Of a DNA stretch of 64,000 bases, positions 36,169 through 48,093 are shown one piece after another (positions within the stretch are counted from its first letter, which is position 1; every line of letters begins with the position of its first letter). This DNA comes from Rhodocollybia butyracea. Lineage: Eukaryota > Basidiomycota > Agaricomycetes > Agaricales > Omphalotaceae. Where the stretch lies: NCBI GenBank assembly GCA_015501585.1, contig JADNRY010000023.1, forward strand, positions 62,001 through 126,000. The letters run 5' to 3'. The translations under genes were made by a program, and so were the position numbers. Below the pieces are notes generated by a model. It was not told the DNA's origin and ran no database searches. It saw only the letters and a list, made by a program, of their open reading frames with translations.

Positions 36169-37704
36169 TTATTTCTCGATATCTAATCGACTGAGAGCTC
36201 GGGATGCTTCCACGATACCTTCAGACATCCCGATCGACCTCGCTTGCTCCAACCCATCCCGGTATAGTTCGCGTGCAACTTTTTTATCTCCGGCCATCTA
36301 TTAAGCAAGTCAAAACAACTCAGAACTCCGGTGAAGCGATAGACAGAAGGACACACTCACATCCCGGAAAGTGGCGAGGTTGAATAAAGCGGCGGCATAG
36401 ACTTCTTCGCATTTCTCAATTGGTTTGCGAGTTTCTTGACGGGCTTTTTTTGTGTTAGCCAATGCTTGGGAGGCCCAAGCTTCGGCTTGATGAAGAATTT
36501 CTGGAGTAGGCGGATTGCGCATGATAAGCTCAGAGAGGTTGCCCATCAGTTGTGCACCTGATAAGAGGTTAACAAAAGCGAAGAATGTTGGGGTTGGGAT
36601 CTAACCTCGGCAACGATCTTCCGGACTAGTTTTTTTTGGAGCAGGGGGAATGAGAAGCGACACGGCTTGAAGGTAAAGAGGCATAGCATAACTACACAGT
36701 CACAGAGTTGAGCTTTGTGACACGATATGAAGATAAAACTTACTCAAGACGTCCTTCCTCCGCATAGAAGGAGCCTAAGGCTTCTAAAGGCGCACCAATA
36801 TCAGTTTTGGTCATCCAGGGAGGTAACGGGACCATAGGAAGATTCTGAGACCCCGGATGATGATAATCCACATCGTCATTTGAAGGATCCTTGACAATTC
36901 TGAGTAGCTCTTCGACTGCCCAGACCAGCCATTTTTGTTCCTCGGCTCGGGGACGCTTCAATCGTTTAGCAAGTTCACCCAATTTTGAAGAGATTGCCAC
37001 CCCTCGTAATCGCTCGGGTCCCGTTAATGTTTCCTTTACTTCAGTTTGCTGCAAGCACTCCAGTGCATGTGTGTACACTTCGTACGCGCGTTCGTACTTG
37101 TTTGACATCTCCAGTACCTCTGCGAAAGCAACTGCCACTCCGGTAAGTTTAAGGTATGGCTCAGAGCCCAAAGTTTCAAGTGGAAGAGTTTGTATCGTGT
37201 TCCATGCTCTACGGGCTATCACATATCAGTTTTGGGGATATATTAAGATTTAAAGCGCACCTGTGGAAATACTGTTCACTCTTTACGAGGTCTCCTTCGT
37301 GCTTTGCGCCGATTGCTTCTCTCAAGTCACCACGGATTTCGGGAGGGAAAAGCGTCAAAGCTTTATATAAAAGATACCTAGTTCAAAATTATCAGCTAGA
37401 GTAAAGGAAAACAGGTTGGATCTCACATTAAAGAACCTGATGTTGCGACCCCGACGACCAAAACAGGAATAACCCATGGTTCACGACGAAAAATTGATCT
37501 TGTTCGTTCGGAAAGAAAGCTGTTGAGAGTGCTATAGGGCCTGCAGGTAGCTATTCTCGGCCGCAGAATACTTTGATTCAAGCTGGTTCTTGTCAAGAGC
37601 TTGGTACCATTTCGCCGTAGCAAGTACATTTGTGAACAAGGAGCCGTAGCCGGCCCGGGTAGTTTGCGCGCGCGTAAGGCGCGACGCGTAAGCGATAATG
37701 TCAT
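36169..37704 (-). CDS. Mitochondrial inner-membrane TPR protein, MGR3-like
   Basis: About six exons. The N-terminus is Arg-rich and acid-free (MTLSLTRRALRARKLPGPAT), as for a presequence. One hydrophobic segment (WVIPVLVVGVATSG) follows, then LFPPEIRGDLREAIGAKHEG. TPR-like helical repeats run to the end: EGDLVKSEQYFHRA, ERAYEVYTHALECLQ, RLEYAMPLYLQAVSLL and KKVARELYRDGLEQARSIG. The layout (presequence, one membrane helix, YPPE-like motif, TPRs) matches Mgr3, the adaptor that helps deliver substrates to the mitochondrial i-AAA protease. The assignment to Mgr3 is from memory of the layout; a general mitochondrial TPR protein is certain. Confidence 0.75.
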
Positions 37705-38020
37705 TCACTAAGGCGTGTTAACGGTCCGGAGCAACTTGTCAGAGAGCAGTCAACTTTCCGCTACTATCGAAAGACAATTGCACCCCTGCGTACTGGGATT
37801 ATCATTCGTTTCAACTAGAGCGGTTTGCGAATCTTCAGCCCGAGAAACTTTGCAGGCCACTTCGAAGAGTCACCTCCGACTCACCTTTGCATCTAGATCT
37901 GCACCTTTAGTAAAGCATACAATGCTCGGAAACATCCAGTTACCGCACCACAGTACAGTGACCACACCATATAATTGATTCGTATAAATACCTTGCAATC
38001 TTACCATCTCCATCCAAACG
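37705..38020. other. Divergent promoter region, TPR gene / FAD oxidase
   Basis: The 316 bp between divergent start codons. A TATAAA lies 33-38 bp upstream of the oxidase ATG. Confidence 0.5.
37983..37988 (+). promoter_or_regulatory. TATA box of the FAD oxidase gene
   Basis: TATAAA 33-38 bp before the ATG at 38021. A TATA box with a short leader is typical of strongly regulated secreted-enzyme genes. Confidence 0.5.
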
Positions 38021-39932
38021 ATGTTTATCATCCTTCTTCTGGCGGCTGCCTTTACGCTCTCTGCAGCACAGAATGTTACGCTTCTGAGAGAACAATTAGC
38101 CAGGCAGAACATCACAGCATTGTTTCCGAATGATGCTGGTTATGCGGCGGCAAGTTTGGCTTGTAAGTGCATCTCTCGTCTTTTCCAGAGCTTTCTGTTA
38201 AGCCCGTGTACATAGACAATCTTCGGTTCACTGTCAACCCAATCGCCATTGCCTACCCGATCAATGTAGACCAGATCTCTGATGTGGTTAAAGCAGGCGC
38301 TGACCAAAGGCTCCGGGTCGTTGCGCGCAGTGGCGGGGTACGCTCTTTCACACTATGTTGGTATTCATGTCCTTTGACTGATTATATTGTAGCACTCTTA
38401 CATTGCGAACGGCCTTGGAGGTAAAAATGGATCGCTAGTTGTGGATTTGAGTCAAATGACGAACATCGTTGTGGATCCCGTCACGAACAATGCTATCATC
38501 GAACCCGGGAACCGACTAGGAGATATTGCTTTGGTGCTGAATGAGGTGGGAAGAGGACTTCCCCACGGCCGATGCACATACATCGGTCTTGGTGGACACT
38601 CTGGTGAGTACGATCTCGATTATATGCATCTCAAAGTATTATATCCTTTTGCTTCAGGATTTGGTGGCTGGGGTTTCCCTTCTCGTATGTGGGGTCTCAC
38701 ACTCGACAACATTTTGTCTGCTACGGTTGTTCTTGCAAACGGAGACATCGTCACTGCTTCTGAGGATTCGAATCCCGAGTTGTATTGGGTATGGTTGTTT
38801 TTTTTTGTCTTACTATTCTCCAATCTCAATTCCAATTTAGGGAATTCGAGGATCTTCATCGTCATTTGGTATCGTTGCCTCGATAGAATTCCGCACACAT
38901 CCCGTCCCTCCCCAGGCGACGGCCTTTCAATATCTCTGGGAAATGGATATCCCCACCGCATCGAATGCTTTTATCGAATTTCAATCATGGGTCTTGAGCG
39001 GTCTCTTGCCCATAGAATTTGGTGGCGAACTTATCATGTTAAAAGGATCGGCCTATGGACAGATTGAACTTGGTTTCTTCGGGGATTACTTTGGATCTTG
39101 GGACTCTTTCAATGATACTGTCAATCCGTACCTAAGTCAATTGCCCACTCCTGAGTCTACCAACATCACTCAAGGCAGTTGGATCGAGATCCTCGCTGCC
39201 ACAGCTGTCGGTAACCTGAACACTACAACCCAGCCAGATGCCAGCGATACCTTCTATGCCAAGTCGCTCATGGCACCTGAAGACGTTCCTTTAACCAATG
39301 CCTCGATGGTTGCGTTGGTGACTTACCTTGCTGAAGTTGGATTCAACAACTCCGATGTATGTATCCTGTATCTCTGTGTATATTGTGATGCTAACCCTTG
39401 CTAGGATTGGGATGTGGAAGTCGAGATATACGGGGGGCAGGGGTCGGTAATCAATCAAGTACCGCTTGATGCCACTGCCTTTGCCCACCGGGACACGTTA
39501 TTCACCTTCCAGCCCAAGGCATCATCCGCAAACCTACTCCCCCCTTTTCCTAGCAGTAGTTTCGGTTTCCTCGATGGTAAGAGTTAGTATACTTGTATCA
39601 AAGCCTCAATATCTAATGGTTTTGCGACAGGACTGGTCTCCAGCTTGACATCGAATATGCCAAGCGATTGGAACTGGGGGTGAGCCAAAGCTGATCGTTG
39701 CTCTGCTGTTGTTTACGCCTATCAATTTTTTAGTGCTTACCCCAACTACATTGACGATGAATTGCCGGACTGTGAGTGATTATCTGCTGTAACGTTAAGT
39801 ATTGATGATGAAAACGATTGTTTAGGGCAAGAACGCTACTACGGTGTCCACTATGAGCGTTTGCAGCAACTGAAATCGTCGGTGGATCCTCAGGACACGT
39901 TCCATTTTCCTACCTCGATACAAGAGTTGTAA
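38021..39932 (+). CDS. Secreted FAD-linked oxidase, berberine-bridge-enzyme type
   Basis: About nine exons. The signal peptide is MFIILLLAAAFTLSAAQ. The PCMH-type FAD domain has IAIAYPINVDQISDVVKAGA, then RLRVVARSGGHSYIANG, where the His is the usual 8-alpha FAD anchor. HGRCTYIGLGGHSGFGGWGF places a Cys where glucooligosaccharide-oxidase-type enzymes make a second, 6-S-cysteinyl link. The C-terminal BBE motif is WNWGAYPNYIDDELPDWQ, then YYGVHYERLQQLKSSVDPQD and TFHFPTSI. Several N-glycosylation sites are present. Such enzymes oxidise carbohydrates or alkaloids with O2 to give H2O2. The substrate is not readable. The gene is divergent from the mitochondrial TPR gene. Confidence 0.9.
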
Positions 39933-41161
39933 ATAGGAAATAGCTAAGATCTCTTTGAAACTGATAATAGTAATAGTAACGTGTCTTTCTCAATGTCTTT
40001 CTCAACAAAGCGTACTATGTAGGTCGCTAGTATGGATGGCACACTCCCGATGTATCTACATATATAAAATTGGCCGTTGCTGGGGCGGGGATGGATATAC
40101 ATGGCAATGGATTGTTCAGCTTCGCCCTCTCAGCGCAGACTCGGCCCCAGTGGAAGATCGTGAACGTACCGGCACCGGAATTAAACTTTGGATCGAGCGT
40201 TCAACTCTTGACAAATCGTGGACTATGCATAATCTTCTTTCATTCTACTTTCTGGTATCGTCGATTGAGGCAATTCAGAGATAGAACCTTGATAATTCTG
40301 TAGAGGCCAGGCGTGTTTGTCGCCCTCGGTCGTTCTTCTTTCTTCCACTCCTGCCACTCGGAGGGTTGCTGGTTGGTTGGCATGCCGTTCATACATCAGC
40401 CCCCTTCTGTTTGCTGACCCCGTAGTAACAGCTGCACCGAGCAACTCCAATCTCACTGCCGTGACCGTCTCACCTCGAAAACTTCACTCCCATTCTAGCT
40501 GGATTTGTGGGACAAACGCTTGAGAATGATTCGTTAAGCTGCCTTTCACACTGCAATATTTTTGCTTAGTTTGCGTCCTAACCATCGTGTGTAAATTTAT
40601 ATGTGCCCAATGCCTCTGTGCAAGACTATACTCTTAAGTATTCTTGATATCAACCTCTGGCGCCGGTAGTATTTGTAGAGCGTGAATACTGTGAACAGCC
40701 ACGTGTCGTAGTAGCGCTGTTGCCCCGCCACAACATTTTGCATTGGTTTGGATGCGTCCTCTTAATATCCGTCGTCGCGTTATACTGGGTATCTCCATTC
40801 CAACAATAAGAGAATAAATGGAGTGAAAGGGAAAAAAGAAACAATGTAAGGAGTGTGCTATAAAGAGCGTGGCTAGAGGCGTGCTGAACGAGCTCTGAGT
40901 CTGAAGAAACTAGAATGACGATGGCGTAACTATGCAAGAGTAGGCGTAGACTGTCAATACGAATGATATGAGCGTAAGTATGTCCTAAAGATATAAAGCA
41001 TGAAGGCAGACAACGAAAAAAGACTCACGAAGTCGGGTATTCAAAGTGATATGTAGTGCGAAGGCGAAATCCAGATGCGACAAGAAACATTAAGAAAGAG
41101 GGGCGTAAAAATTGTACCAGTAGTTTTATAAAAACGCGATTGAACGAGCTCGAGGATGAAG
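39933..41161. other. Intergenic, no supported gene
   Basis: The 3' flank of the oxidase and the 3' flank of the minus-strand Ser-rich gene. Short open frames only. Confidence 0.4.
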
Positions 41162-42427
41162 TCACCTCATGCTGGGTGACTTGATAAGCTTCTGCACTTT
41201 CCTGAGCTTGGAAACAGCTCGGCGCCACCAGTGAACTCTATGGACATCACGCATAGCCTTGGGCTCAAAAGGAACCACTCTGGGAGGTGGAGCCTCAGCG
41301 GTAGTGCTCCCAGAGTGATCATCCTCAGATAAGTGCTGTTCCTGTCGGTGCTGGTGTTCCTTGTACTCTGATGACGATTGCTCCCGCTCTTTTTCAGGAA
41401 GGGCAGGCTGGTTGTTTGATTTCTCGACAGAAGGTGACCGTGTTGGTTCGGGACTCTCTGGAGCCAAAGAATAAACTGAAGGTGTATCCCTCCCAGAATT
41501 AGGGATCAAATCTAAATCAAAAAAGTTCATGCCCTTTCCCAAACCGAGACCTAAATCAAGGGCAGAGTTGAGTCCCAAGACGATATCGAAACCGTTAGGA
41601 TGGGCAGGAAGACCGGGGATAGGGCCCCGGCTATTTCGTCGACTAGAAGTCTCCCCATCTGACGGACGATTATTGGAGGAAGACGCGATTCCGGAGGAGC
41701 CCAACACGGTCTTCATTACTGACTCCCATTCAGCTGGATCTGAGTCGACTTGTATCTGGATTTTCGAAGACTCGGGTAAGGGTTCAAGAAAATTCGGAAC
41801 ATGGTTTTCGAGAGCGGAGTCTATGTCCATATGAAGAGGCGACAGTGTTCGGGGACCAGGAACAGTATTCCATTCGGATGACAGCGAGCGGCGGGAAGGA
41901 TAGGTATGAGCGTCAAGTGATCGAGCACGCTCCTCAGGAAAAAGCATTCCATCTTCAGTGGCATCCTCGCTCATCCTACCTCCCCATTGTGACCTACGAC
42001 CAGGATCAATGGGTGTCCCTCTCCCGATGTATTTCATGCCTGGTAAAGACATGCGCATCATGGACGTCGCTCTGTTGATAGTGGATAATTGGGTAGACGA
42101 CGATTCCATAATTGGGCTGCTACTGCGAGAGTGACTCTGCTCTTGCACAGGTAAAAGGGGGTATGACGGCGAAGGCGTAGGCAGAACATTCAATTCATGA
42201 TCGGAGTCAAGTGGAGTGGAGATATCACTAGCTGGAGAGGAGGTATTCGACAAGCAACTCAAATCCAAGGTGAAATCACTAAAACCATCGTTTTTGAACG
42301 ACAGTACGTCGATAGCGGCGGCATTTGAGCGGCTACGAGTGTTACTGCTACCAGCACCAGCGCTGCTGTAGTCAAACAGGGGTCGCGTCGAAGCCTCTGT
42401 CACTACGGAGTCAAAACTGAAATCCAT
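41162..42427 (-). CDS. Uncharacterised Ser/Pro-rich protein
   Basis: A single long open frame. The likely start is the ATG at 42427 (MDFSFDSVVTEASTRPLFDY), giving 421 aa; a longer frame upstream to 42586 looks like leader. The protein is Ser/Pro-rich and mostly disordered. It has one ordered-looking stretch, GFDIVLGLNSALDLGLGLGK, and a basic, aromatic C-terminus (VHWWRRAVSKLRKVQKLIKS). There is no signal peptide, membrane helix or recognised domain. It could be a regulatory protein; no function can be assigned. GT/AG signals around 42480-42530 suggest a leader intron. Confidence 0.6.
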   Translation of the reverse strand: MDFSFDSVVTEASTRPLFDYSSAGAGSSNTRSRSNAAAIDVLSFKNDGFSDFTLDLSCLSNTSSPASDISTPLDSDHELNVLPTPSPSYPLLPVQEQSHSRSSSPIMESSSTQLSTINRATSMMRMSLPGMKYIGRGTPIDPGRRSQWGGRMSEDATEDGMLFPEERARSLDAHTYPSRRSLSSEWNTVPGPRTLSPLHMDIDSALENHVPNFLEPLPESSKIQIQVDSDPAEWESVMKTVLGSSGIASSSNNRPSDGETSSRRNSRGPIPGLPAHPNGFDIVLGLNSALDLGLGLGKGMNFFDLDLIPNSGRDTPSVYSLAPESPEPTRSPSVEKSNNQPALPEKEREQSSSEYKEHQHRQEQHLSEDDHSGSTTAEAPPPRVVPFEPKAMRDVHRVHWWRRAVSKLRKVQKLIKSPSMR

Positions 42428-45400
42428 ATAGAAAAAAGGAGATTCAAGCCTGTGGCGCGCAGATACATCAGTATTTTTGGGGGAAAAAAAACGAGGAAAA
42501 ATCAAATGTAATACAGCGAAGAAGGACCTACGTGTTCTATTTCTGTGTGGAACCTTTGCTTGAAATGTAAAAAGAATATCCCGCAAAATGAGAGCGCACG
42601 AGAGTGTACAACGAGCTCGGGCGGGTAATGGTCAAGACAGAAGAGGCGAAGTGGCCAAAAGGCTGGAATTGACGTACCCCAATAATACTGCATACATGTA
42701 AAGCTCAGCCACTTGGTGAGTTCGAATTCCAGAAAGCATGCTTTAAGTTCCGTGGAGTTGCATTACGTCGTACTGGCTTGTTCCTTGACAAAGTCACCCT
42801 TGAAACGCGTTTTCAAGGTCATAAAGGAGGAGTACACCTTGAGCTCGTGCAGGAAACTGGAAACACTCCGCCCATCCAAGTTGGACGAGGGTGCAGAGGC
42901 ATGCAAGCATAGATCGCCAGCAATTTAGGGTCTAAACCCACTGTGTCCTCGGACGACGACTTAAAGTCTCCAGTAAGAAACCTGGCTTGAATGATCGGAT
43001 CAAGAAGGTCAGGAAGGTAGTAATTTTAGTGGACTAGCCAGGCAACTACCGACGAATATTTCGCCTCGTCGCGTTGTTGAAATTTGTCTATTGTTTCGCA
43101 AGACGAGCTATGTCTCTTAGTACAACCACAAACCAAGCTGTTGTGCGATCTGGCGAAACTGCTGAGTTACAGTCAGTTCCAGTTCTACAGGGAAAGTTCC
43201 ATTTGACGTACTGCAAACTTTTGATTCATATCCGTGTCTAAGGGCGAGTATCCTTACGCCAATAACGCCACAGAAGCATCCCAAGAAGTGGATAGTTCTT
43301 CGGTACATCATCAAGCATCTAAGTACCTACATCTTCCACGGCGAGTCAGCATACTTGAGCTCTGGGCTGAGTTATTCAAGGACGAGGTACAAGTAACAAA
43401 GGCCGCCTGAGACCAATATTCAGCTCACTGGTGAGCACATAAAAGAAAAGGGGGGAGATTCGAGAAGAGATTTTGAGCTTGATCAGAGGATTTAGTAGGC
43501 CAACTTATAGCACTAGTTGGAATACTCCTTAGAAAGAGTCGAAGACAAGAGATCGAGATCACGCTATGTCACAGGGCGGGCGATTGCGATACCGTGATAT
43601 GAGGTGATATGACATGTCACACTCAAGCCACGATCGTTATGGGGTACACTGCTCAGAGGAAATGGGCTTTCTGAAATTGTTCGCAGCTTGACACTCAAGG
43701 CTGTTCCGACAGGAATTACATGTGAAGACCTGTGAAGACTGTCTGTTGGCTTATCCAGCCACTCGGATAAGTTGATTTAGGTTGTGGACGCTTGGACGGT
43801 CTCCGACTCACTAGGTGCGTTAATCTGACTGCAAAACCGAGTCTATGATTCATTCCTTGCAACCAACAAACCTGGATCTCACTTCGCTCATTGGTGGGAC
43901 ACATCTGGTTATTATTTTCTACACTGATCATCAAATCGAGGAAGATTATCCTGCAAGTTTTGATCAGCCCAACTTGTGAGTGTGGGCCATCGCGTCGAGC
44001 GCGTGGCAGGTACGAGTCCTGCGAGTGACTTGTCATGGAGTCAGACATCTACATTTCTTCCTCCACGCCAGGGATTTACCCAGTGTACACTCTTGTTTGG
44101 TTACATTGTCAGAATTTATACTTCTTCCAGTTTGCTTCCTTGTAATAAAATCCTCCCTCCTTTGACAGCTCACCTATCAGAATCTTTCGGGGCTCTTGAT
44201 AGCTCAAAGAGTTTTCTGCAATGACATTTCAAGAAATCAATCATCAGTCCATTTTGGAAAGCAGCAACTAGATTGGGTTATATATGTGGTATTTAAAGCT
44301 TGTACACATTGTTGGAGCACATGTATGTGAGAAGATAAAGAGCAAACCTCTAGTAAGAGTGTGAGCATGGAGGTGATACTCTGAGATGACAAAAGACAAG
44401 GGTGATGGTAAAAGCCAGGATTAGATTGTGTTAAACTAGACAGGCTGAACAGCAAACAGCAAAAATAGAAGCCACAGAAGGAAGAGCAATAGCTGAAAGT
44501 GAAGGCGCCTAGATCAAAAGCTCTAAGAGTATTGGGAGCTCTTTTCCTTCGGGGGATGGTGTCATGCCCTAGGCATATACAGACTGCCGACGTTTCCTGC
44601 TTACCATTACATAACCCGCTTCCGCCGCATTTCCGGTTCCGATACACTTCCACTTTGCTTCCGTTTTACTTTTTCCTTCACTGTACACTTTCTATGATCC
44701 CGTCGATCCATTCTCCATCATTCTTACAATCATACATATGCTTTATGCTCATCCCGCCGCTTCCGCTTATGTTCATTGTTGTCTTTCATCCCTTGTACTT
44801 CTTTTGGCTATTCTTGTCTTTTCTACTCTCAGATTATTACCTATCGCTACTCCGGTCCTCGAGTACCCTTTATATAGTTCTGTACCATGTCAAGTACAGT
44901 AGATTGGAAATATTGCTTAACCCCTTGACTCGTGTGCTCTTGTGTGTTCTGGTTTCTCGCTTTATCTGTTTCTTTAACTCTGTTTCTTCACTCCATCATT
45001 TTCACAACCTCTGCAATCTACTATCATCTATTTGGTTCCGCTCTGTTTGCGTCGCATCAGGTCAGCTACCGCTTGACCTTCCGCTTCCGCTCATATCGCT
45101 ATCAAAGCCGCTTGCACTTAGTGGGTCCTACCCTTTGAGTTGGAAACTCATCTACTCTTAGGCTTACTTGCCGAGTTCATTCTATCGCCTGTACGGACCT
45201 GCCGTCCTTACATTAGTCCCTTGGACAATCCCGACACGAGTCTTACATCCCATAGGCACTTCGGAACCGTTCTACACTCACATCCTTTCACATCTCAAAC
45301 CAACTTTCCCAGTTTGGCTGAACGACGGCAGTATGGAGCGTATCCGCACTTTGGTTTCCAGGTTTGTAACCCGCGCTCGAAGGATTCCGCCTAGATCCTT

Positions 45401-47686
45401 ACAGATGGGATGGTGAATTGGAGGAAGAGGTGGTAGTATCTGGATCTGAGGCTGCAGAAAGCATCGTGATAGACAACAGCATTGGCAAACTCAAATGCCG
45501 GTAGCCGCTCAAAGAGTGTGAGGGAGCTCTAATTCAACTTGGCGTTGAGACTGTGAATCAGAGGAAGGATGAGGACGTACCTGGAGCAGATGCCTTGTAA
45601 GACCCTCTGATAAACGACGGCAATTAGAGAATCAGCAACTGTTGGTAAAGTGGGAGTAGTGCTCTTGCACATTCGGAAAGAGGAAATCAAAGACTCCGAG
45701 CTCTATCATGCCATAAGTTGATTGAGCTATTGAGCAACCTGTACTGGTTGCCGACCATCACTTCACTGGGAATACAGTAAAAGCTCTTAGCAAATCCAAG
45801 GAACCTTGAGACATAGAAACCTGTCGAACATGTCCAGCGGTGCTTTGATGTTCAACGTTTCAACCCTGGACACTTCAAGAGCTGAGAAACAGATGTGAGT
45901 TATTGGATGTTGGGCTGACGAATGCCACGAGGAAGATGGACAGGAACAAGAGTTCCTCATGCATGCGTGTAGTGGGATTGGGTCTAGCAACAGTTGCAAA
46001 AGAGATGAGAATGGGTTCAGGAACAGCAGTCATCAAGTTTCAAAAAGAACTCCAAGCCACGGGTAATGTCTTTGGCGATGCAAAGTTCATCCATCCTGAT
46101 CTGAGCTGGTACATCTCCTGAAGACAAATCCAGAACAGGAAAATCCCGAGAACAAACGGAGGCCATCCAGAGAGAAGATAGGGTGAAACTCGCACTGCAA
46201 CCGCTGCTGGTAGAAGATAAAAAACCGAACAGGTAAAGAGTGGTTGAAAATAGGAAAAGAATTCATGCATTAGATGTTCACAGCCTACAACAGAAATAGT
46301 GTTTAGTACAAGAAGTTCAAAGGAAGAAAAAAGAATACCAGCGAAAGCAGTAGTGTGAGAAGTAGAACACAAAAAGGAGATAACATTCAACTCAAAAATA
46401 AAAATAAAGCAGAGCCCCATCCCTGAGCTATATAAGTGTAGGATAAAAAATTGTGACACAAGGCTAAATAGCAGCGAGAAACCAAGAAACCAAGCTGATG
46501 AAGACAAACAGAAAAGGAATGACAAGCCGCTTGCACAACAGAATAGAACGGAATTGACTGAGCAACCAGGAAGTCACATGGCAAGCGCTTTGACATCCCA
46601 AATATATCGAAACTAATCTCCTTATTAGGTCAACCCGATTTAGACAAGAAGAAGCTTAATTTGGACAAATTCTCACGCAAAACCCGCCATAAGGACGAGC
46701 CTTCATTTCATTCAGGACTCGTAATAACAAGCTAACCTTTGGTGTGTAAAATTTTACTCCATTGTCTGCCTAAATTTGTGCGTTATATGAAGGTGGAGTG
46801 GATAAACCAGACTGTTTCAACTGCTGAATCTGACGCGGAGGCCAATCTAGGCCAATGCCACTGAAAATCGTTCGAAGGGAATAGTCGATGCATCCTTTGA
46901 GATTACTCTTTCTCCATGGAAGTATCCCAAACACATTCAAATCTCCAGTGGTACTACCCTCAATATGCTCGGATCCGAATTGTTTGCACAGTATATCAAG
47001 TAAGGTGGCATGTACGATTCCGACGATTCTAACACCAATCTGTACCAAGCACTCCGAGATATCGAGTGGCCCTTCTATAATATTTCGGAGGAATAAGTAG
47101 ATTTGGCGCAGGCCAAATGCTCATCCCTTGCCTAAGATTAAAGATAGATCTCACTCTGACAAAAGAATATAGTCCCGCCGGTTGAACGCGTATCGGAAGA
47201 GATCCTACTAACACCTATACCTGACCTATACCTCATTACTCAGGATGTCCGCATGTATCTCAGCATTATTCGGTATCCACGTTTGACGAACCTGAGCAGA
47301 ACCATTTTCATGTATAGACTTTGCTTATCAACGGTTTCGCTTTCCTTGAGATTCGGGGACCAACTGACGTGAACCAAGGCTAGCATTATTATAGGTATTG
47401 TTTTCTTTTTTTTTGTTTTGCGCGTAAGACACTTCGTAGATTAGTGCTCCCTGACTAAACAAACACCTAAAGTCCGGAGAACGATCTATGCCTAACTACA
47501 AACTCTAGCTGCCTTACGTTGTTCGTATTTTATTATGGGCTGTTGTGGGGGGCATGCTGAGGGCTGGTACTCTAGTAGACTCTAGTATCCGAGAGTAGGT
47601 CCAGCCGAAGTGTGGCGAGCGGACGCGTTATTCCATGCATATTTCACCTGATGGTTTAAACCTGCCGATTTTGGGACTCAGAGTCA
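42428..47686. other. Gene-poor 5.2 kb region
   Basis: No recognisable protein, tRNA or snRNA. The plus strand is strongly pyrimidine-rich from about 44560 to 45420, and turns purine-rich from about 45420 to 46620. Open frames there (for example 44499-45161 plus and 46040-46525 minus) consist mainly of Leu/Ser/Phe from T-rich codons and look incidental. At 46770-47214 the minus strand has overlapping short frames with mixed composition that could be gene relics. Confidence 0.4.
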
Positions 47687-47992
47687 ATGAGATCTCGGTC
47701 CGCAGTGGTATCGAGATATTTAAGAGATATCTGTGAGGATTTTATTCCTTTTGAGACAACTCGCGATCGTGTATTTTCCGAACTTCATAATCTTTGCGGT
47801 GGCGCTGGACCCTGGTACATGAGGGAACTGATCATGATGAGAATCGGCTGGCTATTGTACAATTTCGGCGCATGCTCCTGGAACGCGCAACCTCCGAGTT
47901 CTGACAACTTACTCGGAGCTCGTTACGAATGGGAAAACCTTTGGAACTCTCAGACACCACATTTTTGGCCCTTTTTGGCCCCACTGGTGTGA
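47687..47992 (+). CDS. Short hypothetical ORF
   Basis: An open frame of 101 codons upstream of the Zn2Cys6 gene (contains ELIMMRIGWLLYNFGACSWN). It has no known domain and no clear promoter. It could be a relic or chance frame; I list it because its composition is protein-like. Confidence 0.2.
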   Translation: MRSRSAVVSRYLRDICEDFIPFETTRDRVFSELHNLCGGAGPWYMRELIMMRIGWLLYNFGACSWNAQPPSSDNLLGARYEWENLWNSQTPHFWPFLAPLV

Positions 47993-48093
47993 GTCTATGC
48001 GTAACGCGTTCCGACCGAGCGTGATCAGCGATGAATGCATAATATAAGCGCTCAGCGCACGGGCGCTAACTTATTTACCACTTGAAGACCACA

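Noticed and set aside
43975..44035. tRNA-like T arm (GCAGG, 7-nt loop, CCTGC)
   Set aside because: The loop is TACGAGT rather than TTCRANY, and no matching acceptor or D arm lies upstream.
44499..45161. 220-codon plus-strand open frame
   Set aside because: Composition is Leu/Ser/Phe from a T/C-rich strand, with no domain or splice context.
46040..46525. 161-codon minus-strand hydrophobic frame
   Set aside because: It comes from a T-rich strand and looks like a by-product of base composition.
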